From NCBI GenBank assembly GCA_963971535.1, contig OZ020589.1, positions 81,475,184-81,539,183 on the forward strand: a DNA stretch of 64,000 bases. Reading direction: 5' to 3'. Of this stretch, positions 35,578 to 47,275 are shown one piece after another. A model generated the notes under the pieces. The model was not told where the DNA came from. It saw only the letters and a program-made list of their open reading frames with translations, and searched no databases. Each line of letters starts with the position of its first letter. Position 1 is the first letter of the stretch. A program made the translations under genes and the position numbers. This stretch comes from Notolepis coatsorum (lineage: Eukaryota; Chordata; Actinopteri; Aulopiformes; Paralepididae).

Positions 35578-36127
35578 CCCCTGGAGAGCTAGACCAATCT
35601 GCCCCAGAGAGCTGGACCAATTTGCCCCTAAAGAGCTGGACCAATCTGCCCCTGGAGAGCTGGACCAATCTGCCCCAGAGAGCTGGACCAATCTGCCCCA
35701 GAAAGCTGGACCAATCTGCCCTAGAGAGCTGGACCAATCTGCCCCAGAGAGCTGGACCAATCTGCCCCTGGAGAGCTGGACCAATCTGCCCCTGGAGAGC
35801 TGGACCAATCTGCCCCAGAGCTGGCCAATTGGCTGGACCAATCTGCCCCAGAAAGCTGGACCAATCTGCCCTAGAGAGCTGGACCAATCTGCCCCAGAGA
35901 GCTGGACCAATCTGCCCCTAGAGAGCTGGACCAATCTGCCATAGAGAGCTGGACCAATCTGCCCTAGAGAGCTGACCAATCTGCCCCTGGAGAGCCTGGA
36001 CCAATCTGCTCCCGGAGAGCTGGACCAATCTGCCCCTGGAGAGCTGGACCAATCTGTCCCTAGAGAGCTGGACCAATCTGCCCTAGAGAGCTGGACCAAT
36101 CTGCCCTAGAGAGCTGGACTAATCTGT
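35578..36127 (+). repeat. Minisatellite, 21-23-bp unit, about 25 copies
   Basis: The unit is close to GAGAGCTGGACCAATCTGCC. Units vary by one or two bases and by small length changes. The open frames across it on both strands reflect the repeat. Confidence 0.95.
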
Positions 36128-37364
36128 GAGAAGGACCTGAACACTATTACTTCCTTAATAACTTCCTGTGCTACTTCCTGACCTCAGGTGTATGTTTCTT
36201 GTCATGTTTCTCTCATAAACAAGGGTTGCAGTGACCTAGTAGCCATGGTTACATCATAATTAGATGTATGTATATGTTTTGTTCTACAAAATAAAAAATA
36301 TTGCATGTGGAGCTTGTACAATCTTGAAGGGGTTAATCGTGCGGTTGCATAGCAGTGACATTGTTGTCACATGTGAAGTGGTGGAAATTAGGAGTCCATT
36401 GAAGGACTCTTCATCGCTCCATGCCCTCCCTGGTTGATTACGAGCACTCCGTCTATCGTCTGCACAATGTCTCGTCAGCAAGGGCCTCCTCGGCACGCTG
36501 TTGCCGGTTCACGCCACTTCATTAAATGCTGGCAACAGAACCATCTATCCCCTCTCAATCTCCCAGGGCGGTAATGTGACGATAACTCACTCTCCCATTC
36601 AGCACCACTTACCTTAATAGGAGGCCGATTTGTGCAAAACATCAATCGAGTTAGAGGTGTGTTTGTAGCCCCTGTGTTGCCAGGACGATGATTGAATCAT
36701 CCGGAAAAAAGGAAGCCCAGGTGTTGTTCGGGCATTTTCCTTCTGCAAGATCGAGACTACGGGCCTGGGGAGGAGGGTGAGGGCTGAGGGAGGAGGGCGA
36801 GGACGCGGTGAGATATGGTTGGATGTAAAGAGAGTGAGGAACGTAGAGAGAGATGGGAAAGAGCGTAATGGGAGGGAGGGTGGGCGTGCGTAAAAGATGA
36901 ATAGAGATATGAAACCCTAAATCGCGTGGCGGTTGTCCCACCCGAGGAAGTGAGTGAAACGTGGATCCCCTACGTTCCTTCGGTTCCAGCTAAACCATAT
37001 TCCAGAGAATATAAACCGTGGCTTCTGGCGCGGGGAGCTCTTAAATGTAATATCTATTCATGAAGAGGATAAGCAGGCGTGATTGGGCTTGCCACTTTTT
37101 GTCAGCGTGTGGGAGGTTTGTCCAATTGCTCCGTTTGGAAATTGCTTGATTTTCTCGTTTGGGCTGGTGCCGTGGCTATCTGATGGGGGATGGAGGGGGT
37201 GTGTTGGGGTGGGGTGACGCCAGGCGGGGATTTTTTGGAATTTCTCCACAATTATTCTCACAGAGCCAGGAATAATCTGCATTCCCGTATGAATACTCTA
37301 CTACCTCCCCGATCTCCTCATATCCTGCCCTAACTCCAATCTCCTCACTTCTCTTTCGATAGTG
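36128..37364. other. No gene; repeat-poor DNA
   Basis: This is 1.2 kb with almost no simple or known interspersed repeats and mixed base use, in contrast to its surroundings. It could include conserved non-coding elements. No exon could be supported. Confidence 0.4.
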
Positions 37365-37672
37365 TGTACCACGGGCGCCTGAGCAATGGAGCAAATGGAG
37401 CAGGTGCATCCCCACAATTAAACTTGGGGGAGCAAACGTGTGCTTTTGTGCCCCCACTTTTTGATCATATGAAAAAATGACATGCCCCCCCCAATATATC
37501 ACTGTACACATAACTATGTAATTTCAGTCCAATTAATAATACGCAATGAAAGAACTTGTGCTGATTATAGACACTTAATAGCGAGTTTTTAAGTGTCCAA
37601 AGATTGCGACCCCCCCCCCCCCCCCCCCCCCCCCGCATTTCGGTTTGATCAACTGCCTCCCACCCCCAGCAC
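37365..37672. repeat. Interspersed repeat family X, copy 1
   Basis: It shares AACTTGGGGGAGCAA, CACTTTTTGATCATAT and AATTAATAATACGCAATGA with 38722-38985. A poly-C run of about 25 bases (37610-37634) replaces the short C run of the other copy. Confidence 0.8.
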
Positions 37673-38128
37673 GCAGTCAGTGGTCCATGATGCAGGTAGG
37701 CTGAGTGTAATCACCGCAACCAGTCTGTCATTGGTGGCAGACTCTTTCAGTAAGTTGTTCAAACAAAGGATATGTTAGACATGTCTTTACTTCTACCACT
37801 CAATACAATAAAACACATTTATAATCATCACCTTCTCTTCATTTTCGCTGCATTGAATTACAGGTCACTCTTTATGTTAGCTAGCGGTTAGCTGACATTT
37901 GCTAGTACCTGGTAGATCGAAGCCCATTAGAGTTTGAGTTTATTAGGATCCCCATTAGCTGTTGCATGACAACTCCTGGGGTCCACACAAAACATTACAT
38001 TCGACAAGACATTTACAGAACAGTAAATAAAAAACTGATTTCCGAAGTCCATTTTCCTTCAAGCATTGACTTTCATATTTTCCATCAAATACCACTTATT
38101 TTCTGATTTTCATTTCATTGGAAAGAAA
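37673..38128. other. No gene recognised
   Basis: 37920-38010 resembles a LINE or SINE end (TTATTAGGATCCCCATTAGC), common in fish. Nothing else was seen. Confidence 0.4.
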
Positions 38129-38263
<135 letters not shown>

Positions 38264-38456
38264 TAAGAATAAAGTACTTACTGTATATCTGCATTTACAG
38301 ATGCCAGCCTTCAATTCTCTTAATATAATGATATAATTATCTTTTTTCTCTTTCTTATTGTCTCAGTATTGCAATTATCATTAATGACAAAAACGTGGCC
38401 TATTTGAAAGGAGATTGATTTAATAAAAATAAAAGAGCAAAGAAAATCGATATACA

Positions 38457-38457
38457 G

Positions 38458-38516
<59 letters not shown>
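38457..38516 (+). repeat. (AT)n microsatellite
   Basis: This is an AT run directly before family Y copy 1. Confidence 0.95.
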
Positions 38517-38518
<2 letters not shown>

Positions 38519-38521
<3 letters not shown>

Positions 38522-38668
38522 TATTATAGTAATTGGCTATCATACTGCAATATAAACTGAGCTTTATAGTGAAAAGAGCAGCTTTATTGGTCAAGATTGA
38601 AGGCTCTATATTGCAGGAAATTGCACATACAGGTGTTCATTAAATAAAAAGAAATCTGCCATGCAGGG
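38519..38668. repeat. Interspersed repeat family Y, copy 1
   Basis: It matches 39766-39965 over TACTGCAATATAAACTGAG and CAAGATTGAAGGCTCTATAT. Copy 2 has an extra segment of about 45 bases after the first GGCTATCATA. Confidence 0.82.
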
Positions 38669-38721
38669 TGTTACGTATTACTTTCACATGGTGGAGGGAT
38701 ACTTACTGTCTGTGGTGCGCA

Positions 38722-38985
38722 TAGGCGCCCACTTAATGGAGCAGAAGATGCGGGTGCTCTAGGACTATTGAACTTGGGGGAGCAAGCTTGTCTTTTTACT
38801 CCCTCACTTTTTGATCATATCATATGATATAAATATCCCCCCCCAATTTATAAATCTTATCGAACCATAACTACGTAATTTCAATCAAATTAATAATACG
38901 CAATGACACTTAATAGCAAGTTTTTAAGTTTCCAAAGATTGTGTGACCCCCCACTTTAATGGTTTGATCCAGTGCCCACGGGCGT
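38722..38985. repeat. Interspersed repeat family X, copy 2
   Basis: This is a diverged copy of 37365-37672, starting GGCGCCCACTTAATGGAGCA. No terminal inverted repeats were worked out. Confidence 0.8.
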
Positions 38986-39514
38986 TTGTCAGCATGACGT
39001 ATACGACATGTTGGGGGAGGCGGCTTTTTCGAACCTTTTTCGAAATTCAGGCTGGATATTGGATAACATTGTGACTCGTGAGGATTATTCTTCGGCGTTT
39101 ACATTAAAATGGAGCAAATCATCACGTAAGTCGAACACTGTGACTGTATACTAAATGCGCAAACAGATTGAAACTGAATATTTCTCGTATGGTGAGCCTC
39201 GGCGCTGAACCGAGTGAATCCAGAGATACGGGATGGTGCGCACTGCGCAGGCGCTGTGATCACCCAACGACGGAAATAATGCCGCTTTGAGCAGTTTATA
39301 AAAAAAATATAAAAAATATTTATTAGCAACGCCGAGCTTTCAAACCATCCCGTATCTCTGTGCGAACCCCTCGTGCAACTGTGAGCACCTTTGTAATGTC
39401 TCTGTGATACTTGTATAACGAACGGTTCGGCCAGAACCAGTCCTTCATGGTAAATCTAGGTTGGTTTCCCATTGAGGAGCAAGTGACTGTGGATTCACTC
39501 GGTGCAGCACAGAC
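38986..39514. other. No confirmed gene; inverted repeats and an ATG-donor motif
   Basis: At 39109 ATGGAGCAAATCATCAC runs into GTAAGT, a strong splice donor, which could be a tiny first exon. CCAGAGATACGGGATGGT (39219) is matched by its near-inverse at 39343. A second pair involves GAACCGAGTGAATCC (39207) and GGATTCACTCGGTGC (39491). This looks like a fold-back element more than a gene. Confidence 0.3.
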
Positions 39515-39634
39515 CCTGATGTAAACAAGACAAACGTCTTTCTCTGGTCTGCATCCCCTTAACAATTGTGTGTATTGAGCCGTACTGTATTTTACCCATT
39601 CTGCAATCTGTTAAATAAAGTTTTCATTCATTCA
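39515..39634 (+). repeat. Retroposon tail family T, copy 6
   Basis: It starts CCTGATGTAAACAAGAC and ends AATAAAGTTTTCATTCATTC. Only about two TTCA units are present. Confidence 0.8.
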
Positions 39635-39765
39635 GCCGCCGTGCTCACTGGGGCTATTGATAGCGTCAATTAGTTGTTGTTGTTACTTGTTGTTGGTGCG
39701 GCGGATGTGAACGGGGCTGGAGGGGCTTTGGGAGGATGGGAAAGTTATTATTATTATTATTATTA

Positions 39766-39965
39766 TAATAGTAATTGGCTATCATACGTGCCTAGCTAGC
39801 GTTAGCTAAAAGAGCCCTCGCAGTGAAGTTATTATAGCTATCATACTGCAATATAAACTGAGTTTTATAGTGAAAAGAGCAGCTTTATTTTGGTCAAGAT
39901 TGAAGGCTCTATATTGCAGGAAATTGCACATACAGGTGTTCATTAAATGTAAAAAAATCTGCCGT
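39766..39965. repeat. Interspersed repeat family Y, copy 2
   Basis: See copy 1 at 38519. It is followed at 39966-40100 by half of the palindromic repeat found at 42912-43072 (CGGACCCCCTCCAAACCACC). Confidence 0.8.
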
Positions 39966-40100
39966 GGAGGGGGTCGTGCCGGACCCCCTCCAAACCACCC
40001 CTTGCAAAATTAAAAAAAAATAAAAATAAAAAAAAAAAGAATAAAAAAAATACTTGCACCCCCACTTTCAACTATAACTAGGCGGCCATGGTGGTGCGTA

Positions 40101-40523
40101 TTCACATTGTGGTTGTAGTGTGTTGTCACTAATGGGTGGTTTGATTGACACACTGTTTTCTTTCTGTTTTGCCTGTGTTTAAAATGGCCGCTTTCTAATT
40201 TATCACAGGTGTGGTGATGAGGCACCACGCCCTACAAATGCAGTGCAGGGAGCAGTTGTCAAGTTTGTCAAGTTCTCACTTCACAGAGCTCGTCCTCGTC
40301 ACAGCCCTCCAGACCTCACCTGCTCACACTGCTTTTTCTCATTTTGACATTTTTGCTGCTTGACCATTTTTTGTTGCTTTATTTTTTACCCTGTGCTTAA
40401 CTTTACTTTTTGTATCCTGAACTAGGGAGTCTGGACCACCCAGCTCGCCATCTTTGCCCTTTAACTCTGTTCCAAATAAATATTGTTATTTTTGATAACT
40501 CTTGTCCAGTGTCCTGTGTCCAC
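40101..40523. other. No gene recognised
   Basis: This is T-rich DNA with AATAAA at 40476. No reading frame could be supported. Confidence 0.45.
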
Positions 40524-40680
40524 CAGGGGCGGATTTAGGATTGTAGGAGATCTAGGGCTTAGCCCAGATAGGATTTTTTTTACTTCGACACCACAACCTT
40601 TAACTTATACCACCACCTTAAAGCGGACAAAAGGCACTAGAGAACACTTAAATTCACACCATTTAATTAATGAAGCAAAC

Positions 40681-40806
<126 letters not shown>

Positions 40807-41443
40807 ACTGTTTGTATAGCACCTTTCATACAAGAATTGCAGCTCAAAGTGCTTCACAGCAGTACAAAAAGACAGGCATAAAATGAGCACAACATTGGCA
40901 GATCAAGAGCAATGCATAAAGTGCAGACATAAAGCATAAAATAGATAGCAGTAAAATAGACAAAGTCAAGGTAAGACATAGAACATTAAATCACATTGTT
41001 TTTCATATTAGGATCTAAGATCTAGGGTTAACTCGCTGAACGTTGAGCGCCAGGACCCCCGAAAACCAGAGTATAGTCGGGTTTTCATCGTTGTTTCTTT
41101 TATTCGATATTTCCATTCATAAAGACATGCCGTCAGCCTGTGTTATCACTGGGGATGGGTCTGAGAACTCAAAAGTCCAATACCGCCGCCTAACACCTTG
41201 CGGCCGCTATTGGATTTCAATATTGGCTATTGGATTTGAAATGGTGTCTGTCATTTTGGAAATGACACCAGACCACCCTGAAACTACACTCATATTCACA
41301 ACGGTATAAACGGAAATGTATGGATGGAAAAAATTATCTGTTTTTTGCATCTTGACCGGAAGAAACTCAATGACAATCGACTATATTATTAGATCCATAG
41401 CTATACTATATAATATAGCTTTAGGCCTGCAAACACAGCCATG

Positions 41444-42405
41444 TTAACCCTTTATCTGCCAGGGATTATTCTGATCATATACCCCTATCTGCCACTGTTG
41501 AAAGTCTATGGAGATGTTCCCCTTCTTTGCAGGGCTATAACTTTTTAAATTGTATTGCTAAATTGACATTACTATGGCCGATTCAACGTCAAGTATCTAT
41601 CGTTTAGGATGTAGCAACGTTCGACTTTTTCATTCACATATTCATACTAAAATATGGTCTAAAGTATAAATATGTTTTTATCGTTTTCTGCAGCATTCTG
41701 CAGAACGTGATTTATAGCCATAAATGCATTATATTGATGATCAAATACAGTTTGATAGCGATCGGCGCCAGATAAAGAAATTCAAATGTACGTGCTTCTA
41801 GAAGTTACTACTCATCATCTGATGTTGACCGGATGGGGGGGGGGGGGTCGTTTATAATTCCGTGGCCAACGTTAGATGATTCATGTAGTGTGGGTGATAT
41901 GATCGTCAGAGCAGTTTGTGTCGAACACGGTAATAATAAACGTTGAAACGTACCCCAGTCTCCTCGGGCCGTTGGGCGATCAGCTTGGAGTAGACAGTTT
42001 GCTATTATGGGATGTTGATCTAGATGAACCATTTCCAGGTTGTATAATACTATATACGTCCAAATAACGTTGTTTATTGAGTTAGGGCGAGCGATTGATT
42101 ATCCAGTGTGTCGAGATGGAGCCCCGGAAGCTATAGCGAGTGGCCGGACCGAATTTGGATGAGCACCACTTTCTGTTTCCGGTTTGCTGTTTGGGCAATC
42201 CGCCGATCGGCCACCAGATGGCGCTCTTGAACCGTTGGAGAGTTGAGAGGAGATCAACAGGAGATCTCAAGTCTCCGCGGGTGAAATATGATTGCCATCA
42301 CATATTTTAGAAATATTGATCTCAATGACATGTTACGGCGTCATTGGCAGATTACGCATGGCGGAGAATGACGTGTTAACTCGTCCTTGGCGATTAAAGG
42401 GTTAA
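41444..42405. mobile_element. piggyBac-like MITE with TTAA target sites
   Basis: TTAA at 41444-41447 is followed by CCCTTTATCTGCCAGGGA. At the other end GGCGATTAAAGGG is followed by TTAA (42402-42405). CCC...GGG ends inside TTAA duplications are the mark of piggyBac insertion. The inside (954 bp) has no transposase. Confidence 0.72.
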
Positions 42406-42911
42406 AAGGCGCTGGCCTTTCAACAGTAACAGTGAAAGTGTTAATATGCGTCTTTGTTTACAGTTTGATTATCACTGATACAAATTAAAATAGTGCAGTG
42501 CAATAAAATAGTTAGTAAAATAGAATAAAATAATGCAATAGTGCATTGCAATAAAATAGTTATCATCGTATTTTTTCGGGAGGCCGGTAAGGAGTGCATT
42601 ACAGTAGTCGAGTCGGCTTGAGATAAAGGCATGGATCTGGTTTTCAGCGTCCTTTTGATTTATAAATGGCCGTACTTTAGCTATGTTTCTAAGGTGGAAG
42701 AATTATATTTTTGTCAACTTGTTGATTGTGATTTAAAGCTTAGGTCTGAGTCTACCATAACACCAAGACTTAACTCACTCAAATACAGTTAGCAGCTGGA
42801 TAGACTACAGATGGAAATTAGCTTCTGCTAAATCTGGTGCAAACATATTTTTGAGCCCAAGTAGCCACCCCCTAGCCCCGCCCCTGGTGTCTACCACTTT
42901 ACATTCAAGGC

Positions 42912-43072
42912 CTACATAGGAACTCATAGTACACAGTATGGCTGCCTAGAAGTTATAGTTGAAAGTGCCGGACCCCCTACAAACCACCCCTTGCCTGTCA
43001 CTTAATAATCTTGCACCCCCACTTTCAACTATAACTAGGCAGCCATGCTGTGTACTATGAGTTCCTATGTGG
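42912..43072. repeat. Palindromic repeat (MITE-like), about 160 bp
   Basis: The arms CATAGGAACTCATAGTACAC and the inverse at 43050-43070 pair over about 55 bases. The centre is CACCCCTTGCCTGTCACTTA. Half of the same repeat is at 39966-40100. Confidence 0.82.
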
Positions 43073-43896
43073 TCACATAGAATAGTGGATGTGTAGTGGT
43101 GGGGGAGGGGGGTGAATGAGAAAATAAGGGTGTTAAATGTTCATCTGCAAGACAGACTATCTGCGTCCCTGTACATTCATTAGCTCTGTCATCGCAGAGA
43201 AATCACCACGGCTCGGGTACTTCCTATACCATTACTCTCTTTCCCTCTCTCTCCCCATTGATACCCCCCGCAGAGACACAGGGGTGATATATTGGAGGTG
43301 TGGAGGGGCTGCGCTGTTATTTCTAGATCCAGATGAAACTGCGGTATTGCGGGCGGGCACACCTCATTTGTTGCGGGCCCCTCTGGGGGGTTCCATCTGC
43401 ATGTGCCTGCCTGCCCGCCTACCTGCTGCCTCACTGAGAAGCCTCATTACCATATTCATGATGCCAGTGGATATCGATTATAAATACCACACCTGTGCCA
43501 CCTTTCCATGCACGCTATCATTCTAGTTTGTTGTTTTTGGTCAGACTCGCTCTCCTAAAGGGGTTGTGACAGACATTAAAAATAGAAGGGGTGAAAAATA
43601 GAACAGGGTCAACCAGGGGGAGACAGACACATGTTGCGTTGCTTGCTGCTTTCTAACCTAACCAAAAGGAAGTCTCTCTGAGTCTTGACTGGTGTGGTGT
43701 TACTTTCATCTTAATCCGTTTTGAAATCCAGCAAATGGTCATCTCAGACCAGAAAACAGGGTAATTTAGACTCAAGCCAGTGATGTCATCCATCCAGAGG
43801 GATCAGATTTGTTTAATTTTCACAAATATTTGGTTGGTTTTCCCCCACTAATAGGACTATACATATCTGACATATTTCAAACCTTTATTTATTCTC
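43073..43896. other. No gene; repeat-poor DNA
   Basis: The 129-residue open frame at 43137-43526 has no family features and is not called. The stretch 43180-43530 is free of obvious repeats. Confidence 0.4.
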
Positions 43897-43912
43897 AAAA
43901 AAGCATTGAGGT

Positions 43913-44388
43913 GGGAGGCTAAGTGGCGCATTGGGCAAGGCGCTCGCCACTAGCGCAGGAGATGCTGGGTTCGAGCCCAGCTCTCAGCGTTGCTACCAGC
44001 TTGGCTGGTCGTTCATACTAACACAATTGGCAGTGTTAGGGGTGGGAAAGCTGGTGGGTGGGGATTGGACGTTGTGGACAGCGACTCCTACAGGTTGTTG
44101 GTGCGCCTGTACAGCAGAATCAGGAAGCATCGGGGGCAGCGTGAGCCTCCCACGCGTTACTCCTCGCCACTGGAGAGATCGTGAAAAGATGCGACAGCTG
44201 CCTCCTCGTGTACCGGAGGGGACACGTGATGCAGGGCTTGGTCCTCACTGCAGCCGACCAGTGGGAGGCATAGTCTAGCAACACTCGAGACAGGGGAGGG
44301 GAGAATTGAAGGGGAGAATTGGCGAGGCGACATTGGGATGGGAGAAAAATTGAAAAATAAGGAGAAAAAGTCGATACAAAATAAATAA
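43913..44388 (+). mobile_element. tRNA-derived SINE with 16-bp TSD, copy 1
   Basis: The head is tRNA-like: an A box around GTGGCGCATTGGGCAAGG and a B box GGTTCGAGCCC at 43968-43978, the spacing of an RNA polymerase III promoter. A 476-base body ends in an A/T-rich tail (AAATAAATAAA). The 16 bases AAAAAAGCATTGAGGT lie on both sides (43897-43912, 44389-44404). It is a recent, complete insertion. Confidence 0.9.
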
Positions 44389-44748
44389 AAAAAAGCATTG
44401 AGGTTTGCCTCACTTACAATGGTGTCCAGATTACATGCATTTTTAAAAGAAAAAAAACTCAATATTTGATTTGATTTGATTTGAAATCTTTATTTCGAAC
44501 ATGCAATGAATACAAACAAACAATAACAAAAGCAAAACACAACTCAATCTACATGTTCGAAAAGGAGTAGGAAGAAGTATACACTTATTTAATCCTACCC
44601 CTTTTCCACTACTCAAATGAGAGTACTATTTTAAAACATAAAAAAATAATATATATATATATATATATATATATGCAAAACAAAAAAACAAAACCTATAT
44701 ATGTAAAACATGAAATAAATAAAATAAAAATGTAAACACCCGTGAATA

Positions 44749-45330
44749 TCAAGTCCCTTCCTCATCCCTGTACCTTGTGAACATAATTTCCTTATGCATC
44801 AGTTTGAATTGTCTCATGTTTGGACATTGCTTTAGCACCACATTTAGACTGTTCCACAGTTTCACTCCACATATCGAGATGCAGTGTCTTCTCATGGTAG
44901 TGCGTACATTAAGCACTTTTAAATTGAGTTCTCCCCTCACATTATAACCCCCCTCCCTATCAAAGAACAGTTCTTGAATGTTTCTTGGAAGTGCATGACT
45001 TTTTGCTTTATACATTAATTGTGCCGTTTTAAATTCCACAAGATCATTTAACTTTAATGTTTTTGACTTTAAAAATAATATGTTTGTGTGATCACGATAA
45101 CCTGCAATGTGAACTATCCTTATGGCCCTTTTTTGGAGTATAAAAAGTGGTTGTAGTGTAGACTTATAATTGTTTCCCCAGACTTCAGCACAGTAATTTA
45201 AATATGGTAAAACTAGTGAACAGTAGAGAATGTAGAGTGATTTTCTATCCAGAATGTGCTTTACTTTACTCATGACTGAAATGCTTCTCGACAGTTTAGA
45301 TGTTGGACATGTTTTATGTGAGGTTTCCAA
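44749..45330 (-). pseudogene. LINE reverse transcriptase C-terminal fragment
   Basis: It includes KTCPTSKLSRSISVMSKVKH, LYILYCSLVLPYLNYCAEVW and LFILQKRAIRIVHIAGYRDH. This is the post-RT segment of fish LINEs of the CR1/I-like group. It overlaps the previous piece in another frame, showing one frameshift in the copy. Confidence 0.83.
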
Positions 45331-45635
45331 CAGATTTTATGGTCTATTATTACACCTAGGCATTTATTGTCATAAACTCTTTCAATAATCACATCATTTA
45401 TTTTAACTTGTACTTGAGTATTTAATCTACAGTTTCCAAATAACATAATTTTAGTTTTGCTCAAGCTCAATGATAATTTGTTTCTATCAAACCATTTTTT
45501 TAATTTCTTCATTTCAGATGTGATGACCTCTAAAAGCTGCTGGATATTCTCACCAGAAAAAAAAAGATTAGTGTCATCCGCAAATAAAATACATTTAAAT
45601 ATATTGGATACTTTACATATCTCGTTAATGTACAA
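45270..45635 (-). pseudogene. LINE reverse transcriptase fragment with FADD motif
   Basis: It reads FKCILFADDTNLFFSGENI, the catalytic FADD of a LINE RT. LKKWFDRNKLSLSLSKTKIM and YDNKCLGVIIDHKICWKPHI follow. The upstream RT motifs are missing. The frame changes near 45300 and continues in the next piece. Confidence 0.85.
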
Positions 45636-45640
45636 GATGC

Positions 45641-46005
45641 ACCAAAGCAGGAGATACTGGTATCGAGCCCAGCTCTCTGCGTTGCTTCCGGCTTGGCCGG
45701 CCGTCGTACTAACACAATTGGCACCTACAGTTTGGTCGGGGCGCCTGCTCAGCGGGGAAAGGATCTAAGGGGGTTAGTGTGATCCTTCCACACGTTACAC
45801 CCTCTCAGTGAGAGTCCGCGCTGCCAGGTGAAAAGAAGCGGTTGATTGGCTACACATGTGTCGGAAGAAGCATGTGATAGCCTCCACTTTCCCAGACCGA
45901 CTGTAGGGGGTAGGTGCGCAGCGACCAGGAAGGGGATTGGGAATTGGCATAATGACTAACATTGGGATGGGAGAAAAAAGGAGGAAAAAGGAGTGGAAAA
46001 AATAT
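45641..46005 (+). mobile_element. tRNA-derived SINE, copy 2 (lacks the A box)
   Basis: It is related to the SINE at 43,913: both share TACTAACACAATTGGCA and ACATTGGGATGGGAGAAAAA. It starts near the B box (TATCGAGCCC), so the head is missing. The body differs clearly from copy 1, so it is an older or different subfamily. Confidence 0.7.
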
Positions 46006-46639
46006 ATAAAAAAAATAAAAAGGAGAGGGAAACTCTGATAATTAGACATTGAATAAATTGGACAAAAGTTAAACACAAAGTTAAAAACGGTTACAAACTG
46101 AAGCAGGGAGATTTGTAATCGTGTTTTTAAATTGTGCATAGGAGTTTAAACTTTCAAGTTTTGTTTTATTTGTCACATATAAGGTAGGCTTATACATTAG
46201 CCTATAGGGAAATGCTTGGTTCTGTATGAGCCCCCTGATATTGTGCTTCATACAGTAAAAAGTTAAAGAATAAAGACCAAACACTATACAAATTGTACAA
46301 TATAAAACTAAAGTACAAAATTAAGTACAAAATGCAAACAATGAAGTACAAAATGCAAACTTTTTAAAAAGCAAAAATGGAAAGCGTAACTTCTCTAGTT
46401 TACAGGGATACCAATACCTTTGTGTTCGCTCAAATATTGAGCGCGCTAGGACCAAGATATTGGTAGAACCTTGATTTTACATGGCGGCCATCTTGAAATC
46501 CATCATGATGCCGTGGCCCTTACCCCAAAAGGAAAGCTATGATGATGGGGAACACGTGGGAAAATTTGGTGCTTTTATCCGCCGCGTCCACATAATTTTG
46601 CTAAGCCACCGGACTAATTGGCTTCTTACAGGAACAGAA
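46006..46639. other. No gene; repeat ends
   Basis: 46150-46330 resembles an old retroposon end on the minus strand (TCAAGTTTTGTTTTATTTGT). ATGGCGGCCATCTTGAAATC lies at 46480 but opens no supported gene. Confidence 0.4.
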
Positions 46640-46968
46640 CCAGCTTTCCAACGATTGACAGAAAGAGGGTTGTTGAAGCAGTTTTTCTATCTGTCTTGGA
46701 TTATGGAGATGTGATTTATAAAAATGCTCCTCCTTCCACTCTGAAACCTCTAGGCAGACATTTACATTTAGTTATTTAGCTGACGCTTTTATCCAAAGCG
46801 ACTTACAAGTTATGTACAAGTCATCAGGAAGGGGACAACTCTATCAGCTGAGTAACAATGTTCATCAAGATTATATCATTCTGCTCTCAGATGTATTACT
46901 CATAATAGATATGGTACTCACCACCGCATCCTGTATGATAAAGTGGGTTGGTCTTCTCTAGCAGAGAG
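46640..46968 (+). pseudogene. LINE reverse transcriptase C-terminal fragment, split by a short repeat
   Basis: The plus strand encodes RKRVVEAVFLSVLDYGDVIY and KNAPPSTLKPL. After an inserted repeat at 46,752-46,865 it encodes YHSALRCITHNRYGTHHRIL and YDKVGWSSLAER. This is the end of a fish LINE RT ORF. It lies head to head with the minus-strand piece at 46,975. Confidence 0.68.
46752..46811 (+). repeat. Short interspersed fish repeat, copy 2
   Basis: It contains TTTAGTTATTTAGCTGACGC and CCAAAGCGACTTACAAGT, as at 23,005. It splits a LINE coding fragment, so it arrived after the LINE. Confidence 0.78.
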
Positions 46969-46974
46969 GTCAAA

Positions 46975-47275
46975 TTAACATTGGTATCTGTTTATCTTTA
47001 AATGTAAATTTCCCATCAAGCCAGATGCCAAGATATTTGTATTCTGTAACTCTCTTGATGTCAGACCCATTCACAGTCGATATATGCAAATTATTGTAAA
47101 CAATAGCTCTAACCCTAGAGAATATCATGAATTTAGTTTTGTTTGCATAAGGCCAATACGTGCATGTTGCAGAGCATTGACAGCCACTGAAAGATGAGAC
47201 AAGAGAACTTGACAGTCACTCAAAGATGAGACGATATCATTAATATAAATGGTAAATAGGACAGGACCCAGGTTT
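46975..47275 (-). pseudogene. LINE reverse transcriptase fragment
   Basis: Minus-strand wording includes LGPVLFTIYINDIVSSLSDC (RT motif before the active site) and KYLGIWLDGKFTFKDK (post-YADD). The catalytic motif itself is missing between them. With the plus-strand piece at 46,640 it suggests one element with an inverted 5' part, a known result of twin priming. Confidence 0.65.

Larger units (their letters stand above)
44463..45640 (-). mobile_element. LINE, 3' part, minus strand
   Basis: Two overlapping reverse transcriptase pieces are followed by a 3' untranslated region that ends (on the minus strand) with AATAAAGATTTCAAATCAAA and an (AAATC)n tail at 44463-44490. The 5' side stops abruptly next to a SINE piece at 45,641. 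Confidence 0.82.

Noticed and set aside
35513-36099. Open frames on both strands over the 22-bp minisatellite
   Set aside because: The repeat unit lacks stops in several frames. No start, domain or conserved ends.
43137-43526. 129-residue frame in repeat-poor DNA
   Set aside because: No domain, no splice pattern and odd composition. A chance frame is likelier.
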